Notes under the pieces: model-generated
Database searches by the model: none
The model's input: only the letters and a program-made list of their open reading frames with translations
Told to the model about the DNA's origin: nothing
Position numbers and translations under genes: made by a program
NCBI RefSeq assembly: GCF_003063665.1
Contig: NZ_NESF01000005.1
Coordinates: 62,001-126,000, forward strand
Source: Limnohabitans sp. Hippo3
GTDB lineage: Bacteria > Pseudomonadota > Gammaproteobacteria > Burkholderiales > Burkholderiaceae_C
Length of the DNA: 64,000 bases
Reading direction: 5' to 3'
Shown: positions 29,310-39,089 of the stretch, one piece after another
Layout of the letters: each line of letters begins with the position of its first letter
Position numbering within the stretch: position 1 is the stretch's first letter

Positions 29310-30761
29310 TCAGTCTTCTTTCTTCTCGACCTTCCGCTCGGCCAAGGTGGTGCTGGCCTTGACGGGCAGGCCTTTGAGTTGGTTCAAGGCCTGGATCAAC
29401 TGGAAGTCCTTGTCCGAGCCGAACTCGGGCAGGCGCCGTTCGGCCGCAGGCTTTTTGGATTCCTCTTCCAGCTTCTTGATGGCTTCTTCGCGGGCTTTCT
29501 CGCGGGCCGGGTCTTTCTTCTCCTCGGCTTCCTTGCCGTTGGAGAGGTGTTTTTCCAGATCGGCTTCGCGCGTGCGCAAGGCCGAAAAGACGTTGCCGTT
29601 TTCGGTTTCGTCCAGCATCACCTCAGGCACGATGCCTTTGGCCTGAATGGCGCGGCCATTGGGCGTGTAGTAGCGGGCGGTGGTGATCTTGAGCGCGGTG
29701 TCCGGCCCCAGTTGGCGCACGGTTTGCACCGAGCCCTTGCCAAAGGTCTGGCTGCCCATCAGGGTGGCGCGTTTGTAGTCTTGCAAGGCACCGGCCACGA
29801 TTTCACTGGCTGAAGCAGAGCCTTCGTTGACCAACACCACCAAAGGCACTTTTTTCAGCGCACCACCTGTGGCCGCTGTCATGCGGGTGATGGGGTCGTT
29901 GCTGCTGTTGCGACGCCAGAACTGGGGTGTGGCTTTGTAGGTGAATTTGCTTTCCTCGAGCTGGCCGTTGGTGGTGACCACCGTGACGTTTTCAGGCAGG
30001 AAGGCGGCAGACAAGGCCACGGCCGCGTCCAGCAGCCCCCCGGGGTCGTTGCGCAGGTCGAGCACCAAGCCTTTGAGCTGCGGCTCTTGTTTGTACATCT
30101 CTTCGATCTTGCGGGCAAAGTCGTCCACCGTGCGTTCCTGGAACTGGGACACGCGAATCCAGCCGTAACCCGGCTCGACGATTTTGGACTTGACCGATTG
30201 GGTCTTGATCTCTTCGCGCACGATGGTCACCGGGAAGGTGCGGTTCTCGGACTTGCGCCAGATCGTCAGCAGCACTTTGGTCTTGGGCTCGCCGCGCATG
30301 CGTTTGACCGCCTCGTTCAGCGACAGGCCCTTGACGGCGGTGTCGTCGATCTTGGTGATCAGGTCATTGGGCTTGAGGCCGGCCCGGTCGGCGGGTGAGC
30401 CTTCAATGGGCGAGACGATCTTGACCAGGCCATCTTCCTGGCTGATTTCGATGCCCACACCCACAAATTTGCCCGAGGTGCCTTCGGAAAATTCTTTGAA
30501 GCTTTTCTTGTCGAAATACTGGGAGTGGGGGTCCAGGCTGGCCACCATGCCGGAGATGGCTTCCGAGATCAGTTTCTTCTCGTCCACAGGCTCGACGTAG
30601 TCACTCTTGACCATGCCGAACACAGCGGCCAATTGCTGCAACTCTTCCAGTGGCAAAGGGGCCATATTGCCGCGTGCCACGGTTTGCAGTGACACCGTGG
30701 TCAGCGCACCGGCCAGTGCCCCGACGCTGATCCAGCCCGCGATCTTGAGTTTTTGTCCCAT
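29310..30761 (-). CDS. S41-family C-terminal processing peptidase
   Basis: Ctp-type serine protease of 483 residues. A signal/anchor (1-30) is followed by a PDZ domain (about 95-180, GVGIEISQEDGLVKIVSPIEGSPADRAGLKPNDLI) and the S41 catalytic domain. The Ser-Lys dyad is Ser317 (in NEGSASASE) and Lys342 (in TFGKGSVQ), at the expected 25-residue spacing. The C-terminal part (about 415-460) is a charged Glu/Lys-rich helix. It should act in the periplasm on proteins of the envelope. It sits 30 nt upstream of moeB on the same strand. Confidence 0.93.
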   Translation of the reverse strand: MGQKLKIAGWISVGALAGALTTVSLQTVARGNMAPLPLEELQQLAAVFGMVKSDYVEPVDEKKLISEAISGMVASLDPHSQYFDKKSFKEFSEGTSGKFVGVGIEISQEDGLVKIVSPIEGSPADRAGLKPNDLITKIDDTAVKGLSLNEAVKRMRGEPKTKVLLTIWRKSENRTFPVTIVREEIKTQSVKSKIVEPGYGWIRVSQFQERTVDDFARKIEEMYKQEPQLKGLVLDLRNDPGGLLDAAVALSAAFLPENVTVVTTNGQLEESKFTYKATPQFWRRNSSNDPITRMTAATGGALKKVPLVVLVNEGSASASEIVAGALQDYKRATLMGSQTFGKGSVQTVRQLGPDTALKITTARYYTPNGRAIQAKGIVPEVMLDETENGNVFSALRTREADLEKHLSNGKEAEEKKDPAREKAREEAIKKLEEESKKPAAERRLPEFGSDKDFQLIQALNQLKGLPVKASTTLAERKVEKKED

Positions 30762-30865
30762 GTGCTTGAGTGTTCCCAGTCAGAAGCTGATCAATATACA
30801 CCCGCCAGCAGGGGGTGCTGGGTGAACCGGTGTCAATTCCCTGTGACGCCTGTACAGATCCAAAA

Positions 30866-31603
30866 TCAGGCTTTGCCTTGGCTGGCCACCGCTGCAGCGG
30901 CCTGGGCTGCGGCTTCGGCGTCGCCCAGGTAGTAGTGGCGAATGGGCTTGAGGTTCTCGTCCAGCTCGTACACCAGGGGGATGCCGTTGGGGATGTTCAC
31001 ACCCACGATGTCCTGGTCCGAGATGCCGTCCAGGTACTTGATCAGGGCGCGGATCGAGTTGCCGTGTGCGGCGATCAGCACACGTTTGCCCGCCTTGATG
31101 CTGGGGGCGATGCTGTCATTCCAGGCAGGCAGCACGCGGGCCACGGTGTCTTTCAGGCATTCGGTCAGGGGCACCACGGCTGGATCGGGGTAGCGGCGGT
31201 CGCTGCGCTCGCAACGGGGGTCGGTCGCTTCCAGGGCCGGTGGCGGGGTGTCGTAGCTGCGACGCCAGATCAGCACCTGCTCGTCGCCGTACTGCTTGGC
31301 CATGTCGGCCTTGTTCAGGCCCTGCAGGCCGCCATAGTGGCGCTCGTTGAGGCGGTAGTCCTTGACCACGGGCAGCCAGGTGCGGTCCATCTCGTCCAGG
31401 GTGTACCAGAGGGTGTGGATGGCGCGCTTGAGCACCGAGGTGTAGCACAGGTCAAAGTCCCAGCCTTCGGCTTTGAGCAGCTTGCCGGCCGACATGGCCT
31501 GGCTCACGCCTGTGGGGGTCAGGTCCACATCGGTCCAGCCGGTGAAGCGGTTTTCAAGGTTCCAGGTGGATTCGCCGTGGCGGATGAGGACGATTTTGTA
31601 CAT
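30866..31603 (-). CDS. gpmA: 2,3-bisphosphoglycerate-dependent phosphoglycerate mutase
   Basis: Glycolytic enzyme converting 3- to 2-phosphoglycerate, 245 residues (E. coli GpmA is 250). The phospho-histidine lies in [10 protein letters not shown] (His9), and [37 protein letters not shown] and [16 protein letters not shown] follow. The frame extends upstream without family similarity, so ATG 31603 is the start. It is divergent from the rhodanese gene. Confidence 0.96.
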   Translation of the reverse strand: MYKIVLIRHGESTWNLENRFTGWTDVDLTPTGVSQAMSAGKLLKAEGWDFDLCYTSVLKRAIHTLWYTLDEMDRTWLPVVKDYRLNERHYGGLQGLNKADMAKQYGDEQVLIWRRSYDTPPPALEATDPRCERSDRRYPDPAVVPLTECLKDTVARVLPAWNDSIAPSIKAGKRVLIAAHGNSIRALIKYLDGISDQDIVGVNIPNGIPLVYELDENLKPIRHYYLGDAEAAAQAAAAVASQGKA

Positions 31604-31717
31604 GTTGGGGAAAGCAGCACGGGCTGCGAAAAACAGGGGAAAAGGCCCGCATTTTAGAATCTGGACTTGGCGGCTCGCTGACGGGCCGGTATTTTGTGGT
31701 TTACAAAGGTCTGATTC

Positions 31718-32119
31718 GTGAAATTTCTCCTCGACAACTGGATGCTCATCACCGTGGCCCTGGCCTCGGGTCTGGCATTGCTTTTCCCTGCTTTGAACAA
31801 AGGCCAAGGCCTCAGCCCCCAGGACATGGTGCAGCTGATGAACCGCGAAAAAGCCATCGTCATCGATGTGTGCGAGCCCGACGAATTCGCGCGTGGCCAT
31901 GTGATCGGTGCCAAAAACCTGCCTTTGGGGCAGCTGGAAGAAAAATTGGCCCAAGTTGTCAAGAGCAAGTCGGCCCAAGTTGTCATGGTTTGCCAGGTGG
32001 GGGCCCGTTCGGCCCGTGCGGCAGCCACGGCCCGCAAACTCGGTTTTGAGAATGTGCAGTCTCTGGCCGGTGGCCTCAAAGCCTGGCAAGCGGCCAGCAT
32101 GCCCGTCGAAAAAGCCTGA
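31718..32119 (+). CDS. Membrane-anchored rhodanese-like protein
   Basis: A 133-residue protein with one N-terminal membrane segment (about 8-26) and a single rhodanese domain (about 35-130). The active-site loop is CQVGARSAR with the persulfide-forming Cys, preceded by [22 protein letters not shown]. It may move sulfane sulfur at the membrane. The start is GTG 31718 with AAAGG upstream; no ATG fits. It heads the run rhodanese-grxC-secB-gpsA, an order often seen in betaproteobacteria. Confidence 0.88.
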   Translation: MKFLLDNWMLITVALASGLALLFPALNKGQGLSPQDMVQLMNREKAIVIDVCEPDEFARGHVIGAKNLPLGQLEEKLAQVVKSKSAQVVMVCQVGARSARAAATARKLGFENVQSLAGGLKAWQAASMPVEKA

Positions 32120-32136
32120 TACCCAAGGAACTCCCC

Positions 32137-32397
32137 ATGCAAAACGTCAAGATGTACACCACCGCCGTCTGCCCATACTGCGTGCGTGCCAAGCAGTTGC
32201 TCAAAGCCAAAGGCGTGGCGCAGATCGAAGAAATCCGCATCGACCTGGACCCCGCCCAGCGCGACCACATGATGCAGATCACGGGCCGCCGCACTGTGCC
32301 GCAAATTTATGTGGGTGACACCCACGTGGGCGGCTGTGACGACCTGATGGCGCTCGACGCCAAGGGCGGCTTGGTGCCTTTGCTGCAGGCGGCCTGA
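32137..32397 (+). CDS. grxC: Glutaredoxin 3
   Basis: Dithiol glutaredoxin of 86 residues with the CPYC active site (Cys12, Cys15). It has the glutathione-binding [18 protein letters not shown] segment with the cis-Pro. It reduces disulfides using glutathione. It follows the rhodanese gene by 17 nt and is closed by a hairpin overlapping its stop codon. Confidence 0.94.
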   Translation: MQNVKMYTTAVCPYCVRAKQLLKAKGVAQIEEIRIDLDPAQRDHMMQITGRRTVPQIYVGDTHVGGCDDLMALDAKGGLVPLLQAA

Positions 32398-32415
32398 AAA
32401 CCCTTGGGGTTTTCA
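32395..32415 (+). terminator. Hairpin overlapping the grxC stop codon
   Basis: TGAAAACCC with its complement GGGTTTTCA, 9 bp around a TTG loop; the first three bases are the grxC stop. Four T lie within the 3' arm rather than after it, so termination is plausible but not typical. Confidence 0.5.
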
Positions 32416-32475
32416 CAGGCTGGGCAGCGCACCAGGCCTGTTTCTGATCGCTGATAATTGACCTGTTTCATCCTT

Positions 32476-32507
32476 GGGCGGTCCCCTGTGGACTGCCCGT
32501 ATTTTTT
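32476..32507 (+). terminator. Terminator-like hairpin and T run just before secB
   Basis: GGGCGGTCC pairs with GGACTGCCC (one G-U pair) around a 5-nt loop and is followed by GTA and six T. It ends 15 nt before the secB ATG. It is a good intrinsic terminator by form. A TGATAAT hexamer at 32451-32457, upstream of it, could be a -10 box, in which case the hairpin lies in the secB leader. Confidence 0.7.
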
Positions 32508-32522
32508 CTTCAAGAGAATTTC

Positions 32523-32984
32523 ATGACCGATACCGCTGTCAACACCGAACCCCAATCCCCTGTTTTCCAGATCCAGCGCGTTTACCTGAAAGAGGCTTCG
32601 CTGGAGCAGCCCAATTCGCCCGCCATCTTGCTGGAGCAGCAGCAACCCAGCGTGGACATCCAGCTGGGCGTGGAAGCCACCCCGGTGGCCGAAGGCGTGT
32701 TTGAAGTTTGTGTCACCGCCACCGTGCACACCAAGATCGCCGACAAGACCGTGTTCCTGGTCGAGTGCAAGCAAGGCGGCATCTTTGAAATCCGCAACGT
32801 ACCCGAAGACCAGATGGGCGCGATCATGGGCATCGCTTGCCCGCAAATCGTGTACCCCTACCTGCGCGGCAACGTGGCCGACGTGATCACCCGTGCAGGC
32901 TTCCCGCCCGTGCACTTGGCCGAGATCAACTTCCAGGCCATGTACGAGCAGCAGCAAGCCCAAGCTGCCGCCACACAGCAGTAA
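32523..32984 (+). CDS. secB: Protein-export chaperone SecB
   Basis: Homotetrameric export chaperone of 153 residues that keeps preproteins unfolded and passes them to SecA. Family blocks are [30 protein letters not shown] and the [12 protein letters not shown] segment, ending with [32 protein letters not shown], the best conserved SecB stretch. ATG 32523 follows AAGAGAATTTC. The glycerol-3-phosphate dehydrogenase gene follows after 17 nt. Confidence 0.97.
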   Translation: MTDTAVNTEPQSPVFQIQRVYLKEASLEQPNSPAILLEQQQPSVDIQLGVEATPVAEGVFEVCVTATVHTKIADKTVFLVECKQGGIFEIRNVPEDQMGAIMGIACPQIVYPYLRGNVADVITRAGFPPVHLAEINFQAMYEQQQAQAAATQQ

Positions 32985-33001
32985 AACCGCACGCACTCGG
33001 C

Positions 33002-34000
33002 ATGCAGATCACCGTCATCGGTGCAGGGGCCTGGGGCACCGCGCTGGCCATTGCGGCCAGCCGCCAGTCTGCGCACCGGGTGGTGTTGCATGCACGTGAC
33101 GCAGCCCAGGCCCAGGCTCTTCAGCAGCAGCGCCGCAACGAGCGTTACCTCCCCGGCATTGAACTGCCTGTAGCACTGGCCATCACGTCAGGCTCGCTCG
33201 ATGCACTGCTGCAGTCTGCCCGTGCCGAAGACCTCTTCATCATTGCCACCCCCATGGCGGGCCTGCGCAGCACCTTGCTGGCGCTGCAGGGCGTGCCCGC
33301 CTCGGTGGCCTGGCTGTGCAAGGGTTTTGAAGCGGGCACGGGCCTCATGCCCCACGAAGTGCAAGCCCAAGTGGCTCCCCAATTGCGGGCCGGAGCGCTG
33401 AACGGCCCCAGTTTTGCCCAAGAAGTGGCTCGCACCCAACCCACCGCTTTGGTGGCGGCCAGCCCCCATGCCTCTGTGCGGGAGGCGCTGGTCAAGGCCT
33501 TTCATGGCGGTGCGCTGCGTGTGTACGCCAACGAAGACATCGTCGGCGTGGAAGTGGGGGGGGCCGTTAAAAACGTGCTGGCCATTGCCACGGGCCTGTG
33601 CGATGGCCTGGACCTGGGGCTGAACGCCCGTGCAGCCCTCATCACCCGAGGCTTGGCCGAAATGACCCGCCTGGGCGTCGCGCTGGGCGCCAAGCCCGAG
33701 ACCTTCATGGGTTTGTCGGGTCTGGGCGATCTGGTGTTGACGGCCACGGGTGACCTCAGCCGCAACCGCAAAGTGGGTCTGCTGCTGGCCCAGGGCATGA
33801 GCCTGCAGCAGGCCGTGACCTCGCTGGGCCATGTTGCCGAAGGTGTTTACAGCGCCCGCACCGTTTGGCAGCGCGCCCAAACTCTGGGGGTGGACATGCC
33901 CATCACCGAAGCGGTGGTGGCTTTGCTCGATGACCGTCTGCAAGCCCGCGAGGCGGTTCAGGTGCTGATGGGGCGCGGGCCTCGGGGCGAGGCGCTTTGA
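33002..34000 (+). CDS. gpsA: NAD(P)-dependent glycerol-3-phosphate dehydrogenase
   Basis: Reduces dihydroxyacetone phosphate to sn-glycerol 3-phosphate for phospholipid synthesis; 332 residues. The nucleotide-binding [11 protein letters not shown] is at the N-terminus. The catalytic-domain block [18 protein letters not shown] contains the conserved Lys. [15 protein letters not shown] and [25 protein letters not shown] follow. The frame is open upstream into secB, but ATG 33002 starts exactly at the Rossmann fold. Confidence 0.96.
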   Translation: MQITVIGAGAWGTALAIAASRQSAHRVVLHARDAAQAQALQQQRRNERYLPGIELPVALAITSGSLDALLQSARAEDLFIIATPMAGLRSTLLALQGVPASVAWLCKGFEAGTGLMPHEVQAQVAPQLRAGALNGPSFAQEVARTQPTALVAASPHASVREALVKAFHGGALRVYANEDIVGVEVGGAVKNVLAIATGLCDGLDLGLNARAALITRGLAEMTRLGVALGAKPETFMGLSGLGDLVLTATGDLSRNRKVGLLLAQGMSLQQAVTSLGHVAEGVYSARTVWQRAQTLGVDMPITEAVVALLDDRLQAREAVQVLMGRGPRGEAL

Positions 34001-34019
34001 CGCGCAAGGTCTGAGGCCT

Positions 34020-34877
34020 TCAGTTTGGCGTGTAAGCCAGCCGCACGTAAATCGGTGCAAAGGCTTCGGCCTGGGTGATTTCGATCAGGGTTTCCTTGGC
34101 CAGCTCCAGCAGGGCGATGAAGGTCACCACCAGCACGGGCACGCCCAGGGTCGGGTCGAACAGGTGTTCAAACTCGACAAATTTGCGGCCTTGCAGGTGC
34201 TTGAGCACGATGCTCATGTGCTCGCGCACGCTGAGTTCTTCGCGGCTGATTTTGTGGTGCTGCACCAGGTTGGCGCGTTTGAGGATGTCGCGCCAGGCCG
34301 ATTGCAGCTCGTCCATGCTGACGTCCGGAAAGCGCGGTTGCAGGCTTTGCTCGATGTAGACCTGGGCCTGCAGAAAATCGCGGCCATATTGCGGAATTTC
34401 GTTCAGCTGCATCGAGGCCAATTTCATCTGCTCGTATTCGAGCAGGCGGCGCACCAGTTCGGCCCGTGGGTCTTCGGCTTCTTCGCCTTCGGCCACCTTT
34501 TTGGGTGGCAGCAGCATGCGCGATTTGATCTCGATCAGCATGGCCGCCATCAGCAGGTATTCGGCGGCCAGCTCCAGGTTGCGTTGGCGGATCTCGTCGA
34601 CATAGGCCAAATACTGGCGCGTGACACCCGCCATCGGGATGTCGAGGATGTTGAAGTTCTGCTTGCGGATCAAATAAAGCAGCAAGTCCAGCGGCCCCTC
34701 AAAGGCCTCCAGAAACACCTCCAGCGCATCCGGCGGGATGTACAGGTCGGTGGGCATGGAAAACAGCGGCTCGCCATACAACCTTGCCACGGCCACATGG
34801 TCGACCACCAGCGGCATGGACGCGGGTGTGTCCTGTGCCGATGCAGGCAATTCAGTGGGTGAGCTGGGATGGGTCAT
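34020..34877 (-). CDS. scpA: Segregation and condensation protein A
   Basis: Kleisin subunit of the SMC-ScpAB complex, 285 residues. The N-terminal SMC-contacting domain begins around residue 52 with LEVFLEAFEGPLDLLLYLIRKQNFNILDIPM, the hallmark of ScpA. The helical linker contains AAMLIEIKSRMLLPP, and the winged helix at the end includes FIALLELAKETLIEITQAEAFAPIYV. It shapes and segregates the chromosome. It is downstream of the small DUF3460 gene and convergent with gpsA. Confidence 0.95.
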   Translation of the reverse strand: MTHPSSPTELPASAQDTPASMPLVVDHVAVARLYGEPLFSMPTDLYIPPDALEVFLEAFEGPLDLLLYLIRKQNFNILDIPMAGVTRQYLAYVDEIRQRNLELAAEYLLMAAMLIEIKSRMLLPPKKVAEGEEAEDPRAELVRRLLEYEQMKLASMQLNEIPQYGRDFLQAQVYIEQSLQPRFPDVSMDELQSAWRDILKRANLVQHHKISREELSVREHMSIVLKHLQGRKFVEFEHLFDPTLGVPVLVVTFIALLELAKETLIEITQAEAFAPIYVRLAYTPN

Positions 34878-34940
34878 GGATGGGCCGCAGCCAAACGGTG
34901 CAGCGGGCAGATTTCGCCCGGTGCGCGTTCAGCGCCAGAT

Positions 34941-35147
34941 TCAGGACGCCTGGGTTTGGTAGACGTAGGGCTTTTGGGCCACCCGGGCACTCTTGAACGC
35001 CTGTTGTTCGTCACGGCTCAGCTGCTTGTCCCACAGCAGCGCGCGGCCCTGGCGTTGCTCAGCTTCCAGCTCGGGGCGCTGGGCCTTGAGTTGCTCGATG
35101 AACTGGGTGGTGTCGGACGTGTAGTCAGGGCGGCGAAAAATGGACAT
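34941..35147 (-). CDS. DUF3460 family protein
   Basis: A small charged protein of 68 residues, MSIFRRPDYTSDTTQFIEQLK at the start and ending KPYVYQTQAS. This matches DUF3460, a family of short betaproteobacterial proteins of unknown function, often next to scpA as here. There is no signal peptide or membrane segment. Confidence 0.85.
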   Translation of the reverse strand: MSIFRRPDYTSDTTQFIEQLKAQRPELEAEQRQGRALLWDKQLSRDEQQAFKSARVAQKPYVYQTQAS

Positions 35148-35188
35148 GACGGGCTTTCAGGCGAGAAAAGGGTGTGTTGCGGTGGATT

Positions 35189-36862
35189 TTACTGGTCCGG
35201 CCCTGCGGCCAGGCTGACAGCCCGCTGGATGCCTGCAGGCAGGTCCGGCGCCAAACGGCCTTCCAGGTGTTCCAGCAAGCCGCTGCGCCGGGCAATGTCC
35301 AGCGGTTGGTGCAACAAACCGCAAACGATCAGCTGCACTTCTTTTTTGCGGCAGGTGTCGATCAGGTTCATCAAGGCGTCGGCACCCGACGAGTCGATGT
35401 AAATCACATTCTTGAGGTCCACCACCAGGACCGGGGTGCTGATCTTGTCTTCGATGTCTTCGACCAGTTTGACCGCACCGAAAAACAGGGCACCATAAAG
35501 ACGCCAAGCCTGGATGGCGTGGTCGTGTCCGGCCAGGCTAGGGTGGTCCAGGCGACTGACGGCCTCGCAGCGGCTCAAGCTGGAGATACGGTAAATGAAA
35601 GTGAGGCAGGCTGCGACCAAGCCCACCTCGACAGCCACCGTCAGGTCAAACACCACAGTGAGGAAAAACACCGCCAGCAGGGTGATCCGGTAAGGCATGC
35701 GGTATTGGCGCAGGTGCAAAAATTCGCGCCACTCGCCCATGTTCCAGGCCACAAACATCAAGATGGCCGCCAGCGCCGCCAAAGGCACGTGTCCGGCCAG
35801 GGGCGCCGCCACGAGCACCACGGCCAGCAAGGTCAGGGCATGCACCATGCCCGAAATCGGCGTGGTGCCACCGCTTTTGATGTTGGTCACGGTGCGGGCA
35901 ATGGTGCCGGTCGCGGGCATGCCGCCAAAGAAGGGCGTCACAAAGTTGGCCACGCCCTGCGCCATCAGCTCCTGGTTGGGGTTGTGGCGGTCACCGATCA
36001 TGCCGTCGGCGATGCGGGCGCACAGCAGCGATTCAATCGCACCCAGCAGCGCCAGGGTCAGCGTGGGCATGAGCAAAAAGCGGGCGCTGTCCCAGCTGAA
36101 TGCGGGCCACTGGAAGCTTGGCAAGGCCGCTGGAATGCCCCCAAACTTGCTGCCAATGGTGTCTACCGGCAGATTCAGCAGCCAGGTGACCAGGGTGGCG
36201 AAAACGAGCGCGATGATGGAGCCGGGGATCATGCTGAGTGCCCGGTAGGGTGTCTCGGCCAAACGGCGGCTCATGCGCAACCAGCCGACCACCAAGGACA
36301 AGGAGGCCAAAGCGAGCAGCAGTGCGGCCAGATTGGCGCTGTGCAGGTGGTGTCCGAGGGCGTTCAGGATGCCAAAAAAATCAGCAGGCATACTCACGAT
36401 TTGGAGACCCAGCAAATCCTTGATTTGCGACAGCATGATCAGCACCGCGATGCCGTTGGTGAAACCGATCACCACCGCCACCGGGATGAAGCGGATCAAG
36501 GAGCCCAGCCGGAACAGCCCCATCAGGAACAGCAGCACCCCCGACATCGCGGTGGCCAGGATCAAATTCGCCAGGCCATAGCGCTCGACGATGCCGTAAA
36601 CGATGACGATGAAGGCCCCGGCCGGCCCACCGATTTGCACGCGGCTGCCGCCCAGCGCCGAGATCAAAAAGCCCGCGATGATGGCGGTGAACAGGCCCGC
36701 TTCGGGTTTGAGTCCGGAGGCGATGGCAAAGGCCATGGCCAAGGGCAAAGCCACCACCCCGACCGTGAGGCCTGCGCCGATGTCCTGTCCCAGCCGCTGG
36801 CGGTTGTAGCCCTGCAAGCAGTCCAGCAGCTTGGGGCGAAACAAGTGGGAATTGAACGTCAT
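35189..36862 (-). CDS. SulP-family anion permease with STAS domain
   Basis: A second SulP transporter, 557 residues. The membrane part starts QDIGAGLTVGVVALPLAMAFAIASGLKPEAGLFTAIIAG, the SulP signature, with further blocks GGSRVQIGGPAGAFIV and FVTPFFGGMPATGTIARTVTN. The C-terminal STAS domain (about 450-550) contains VLVVDLKNVIYIDSSGADAL. This subtype resembles bicarbonate/sulfate SulP permeases. The open frame extends upstream, but ATG 36862 begins where similarity does. It lies 35 nt downstream of metG. Confidence 0.9.
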   Translation of the reverse strand: MTFNSHLFRPKLLDCLQGYNRQRLGQDIGAGLTVGVVALPLAMAFAIASGLKPEAGLFTAIIAGFLISALGGSRVQIGGPAGAFIVIVYGIVERYGLANLILATAMSGVLLFLMGLFRLGSLIRFIPVAVVIGFTNGIAVLIMLSQIKDLLGLQIVSMPADFFGILNALGHHLHSANLAALLLALASLSLVVGWLRMSRRLAETPYRALSMIPGSIIALVFATLVTWLLNLPVDTIGSKFGGIPAALPSFQWPAFSWDSARFLLMPTLTLALLGAIESLLCARIADGMIGDRHNPNQELMAQGVANFVTPFFGGMPATGTIARTVTNIKSGGTTPISGMVHALTLLAVVLVAAPLAGHVPLAALAAILMFVAWNMGEWREFLHLRQYRMPYRITLLAVFFLTVVFDLTVAVEVGLVAACLTFIYRISSLSRCEAVSRLDHPSLAGHDHAIQAWRLYGALFFGAVKLVEDIEDKISTPVLVVDLKNVIYIDSSGADALMNLIDTCRKKEVQLIVCGLLHQPLDIARRSGLLEHLEGRLAPDLPAGIQRAVSLAAGPDQ

Positions 36863-36897
36863 CCGAGCGGACCTTGCCGGGGGCTGTGACCTGCGTG

Positions 36898-39003
36898 TCA
36901 GTGGATCCGCATGCCGGGTTGGGCGCCAGGCCATGGCTGCAGCACGTAAATGCCGGCATCGGTTTTGTCGTCGGCGTGGCTGGCGGCCAACACCATGCCC
37001 TCACTCACACCAAACTTCATCTTGCGCGGGGCCAGGTTGGCCACCATCACAGTCAGCTTGCCGATCAGGTCTTCGGGCTTGTACATGCTGGCGATGCCAC
37101 TGAAGACGTTGCGCATGCGGCCTTCGCCGACATCGAGCGTCAGGCGCAGCAGCTTGACCGAGCCTTCCACGGGTTCGCAGTTCACGATCTGGGCGATGCG
37201 CAGGTCCACTTTGGCAAAGTCGTCGATGCCAATCGTCGGTGCGATTTCTTCACCGCCGGGGATGACTTTCTCTTCGACCACGGCGGGCGGCTCGAACAGG
37301 GCGTCGAGTTGCTCGGGGGTGACGCGCTGCATCAGGTGCTGGTAGGCGTTGATGCGGTGGCCTGCACCCAGCAGGCTTTGCGCCTGGGCAAAGCTGAAGG
37401 GCGCGACATTCAGGAAGGCCTCGACCTGCGCGGCCAGTGCGGGCAGCACGGGCTTGAGTTGCAGCGTGAGCAGGCGGAAGGCTTCGATGCAGGCGGTGCA
37501 GGCGTCGTGCAGGCGCGCTTCCTGGCCTTCTTGTTTGGCCAATTCCCAGGGTTTGTTCTGGTCCACGTAGGCGTTGACCTTGTCGGCCAGCAGCATGACC
37601 TCGCGCAGGGCCTTGGCGTATTCGCGCTCTTCGTACAAGGCGGCGATGCCGGGCGTGGCGCTTTGCAGCGCGGCCAGCAGGGTCTGGCCGTCGGCGCTCA
37701 CGGGGCCCAGTTGGCCGTCAAAGCGCTTGGCGATGAAGCCGGCCGAGCGCGAAGCGATGTTGACGAACTTGCCGATCAAATCGCTGTTCACGCGCGCCAT
37801 GAAGTCTTCGGCGTTGAAGTCGATGTCTTCGTTGCGGGCCGAGAGTTTGGCCGCCAGGTAGTAGCGCAGCCATTCGGGGTTCATGCCCAGGCTCAGGTAC
37901 TTGAGCGGGTCCAGACCCGTGCCCCGGCTCTTGCTCATCTTCTCGCCGTTGTTCACCGTGAGGAAGCCGTGCACGAACACGCTGTTGGGCGTTTTGCGGC
38001 CCGAAAAATGCAGCATGGCGGGCCAGAACAGGGTGTGGAAGGTGACGATGTCCTTGCCGATGAAGTGGTACTGCTCCAGCGCGGGGTTGGCCATGTAGGC
38101 GTTGTAGTCCTCGCCGCGTTTGTCGAGCAGGTTTTTCAGCGACGCCAGATAGCCCACAGGCGCGTCCAGCCAGACATAAAAGTACTTGCCTGGCGCGTCG
38201 GGGATCTCGATGCCGAAGTAAGGCGCGTCGCGCGAGATGTCCCAGTCGCCCAGGCCTTCGCTGGTGCTGCCGTCGGGGTTGGTGCGCACGCTGAACCACT
38301 CTTTGACCTTGTTGGCCACTTCGGGCTGCAGCTTGCCGTCTTGCGTCCACTGGCTGAGGAATTCCACACAGCGCGGGTCCGACAACTTGAAGAAAAAATG
38401 TTCCGAGGTTTTGAGCTCGGGCTTGGCACCCGACAGGGCAGAAAACGGGTTGATCAGGTCGGTGGGGGCGTAAACCGCGCCGCAGTTCTCGCAGTTGTCG
38501 CCGTACTGGTCCTTGGCGTGGCACTTGGGGCACTCGCCTTTGATGAAGCGGTCGGGCAAGAACATGTTCTTTTGCGGGTCAAAGAACTGCTCGACCGCAC
38601 GCACCTCGATCAGTGAGCCACCATCGGCAGCCGAAATGTCGCGCAGGTCACGGTAGATCTGGCGGGCCAGCTCGTGGTTTTCAGGGGCGTCGGTGCTGTG
38701 CCAGTTGTCGAACTGGATGTGAAAACCGTCCAGATAGGGCTTGCGGCCCGCGGCGATGTCGGCCACGAACTGCTGGGGCGTTTTGCCCGCTTTTTCGGCA
38801 GCGATCATGATGGGTGCACCGTGGGTGTCGTCTGCGCCCACAAAGTTGACCTGGCTGCCCTGCATGCGTTGGAACCGCACCCAAATGTCGGCCTGGATGT
38901 ATTCCATGATGTGGCCGATGTGGAAATTGCCGTTGGCATACGGCAAGGCGGTGGTGACGAAGAGTTGGCGGGGCGCTTCTTGAAGACCGTTGTGGGCTAA
39001 CAT
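36898..39003 (-). CDS. metG: Methionine--tRNA ligase
   Basis: Class I aminoacyl-tRNA synthetase of 701 residues. The HIGH-type motif is in [13 protein letters not shown] near the start. A zinc knuckle ([18 protein letters not shown]), the [10 protein letters not shown] loop and the anticodon-binding helical domain follow. A C-terminal tRNA-binding EMAP/Trbp111 domain (about 600-701, [27 protein letters not shown]) promotes dimerisation. ATG 39003 is used because upstream codons are unlike the family. It is divergent from the Mrp/ApbC gene. Confidence 0.97.
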   Translation of the reverse strand: MLAHNGLQEAPRQLFVTTALPYANGNFHIGHIMEYIQADIWVRFQRMQGSQVNFVGADDTHGAPIMIAAEKAGKTPQQFVADIAAGRKPYLDGFHIQFDNWHSTDAPENHELARQIYRDLRDISAADGGSLIEVRAVEQFFDPQKNMFLPDRFIKGECPKCHAKDQYGDNCENCGAVYAPTDLINPFSALSGAKPELKTSEHFFFKLSDPRCVEFLSQWTQDGKLQPEVANKVKEWFSVRTNPDGSTSEGLGDWDISRDAPYFGIEIPDAPGKYFYVWLDAPVGYLASLKNLLDKRGEDYNAYMANPALEQYHFIGKDIVTFHTLFWPAMLHFSGRKTPNSVFVHGFLTVNNGEKMSKSRGTGLDPLKYLSLGMNPEWLRYYLAAKLSARNEDIDFNAEDFMARVNSDLIGKFVNIASRSAGFIAKRFDGQLGPVSADGQTLLAALQSATPGIAALYEEREYAKALREVMLLADKVNAYVDQNKPWELAKQEGQEARLHDACTACIEAFRLLTLQLKPVLPALAAQVEAFLNVAPFSFAQAQSLLGAGHRINAYQHLMQRVTPEQLDALFEPPAVVEEKVIPGGEEIAPTIGIDDFAKVDLRIAQIVNCEPVEGSVKLLRLTLDVGEGRMRNVFSGIASMYKPEDLIGKLTVMVANLAPRKMKFGVSEGMVLAASHADDKTDAGIYVLQPWPGAQPGMRIH

Positions 39004-39089
39004 GGTGGGGCAGTTTGTAGGGGAATCGGTGATTTTAGGGTGTACGGGCTGGCTTGTCGGTAAACTCCGGCCCATTCTAGAAAGTGACC

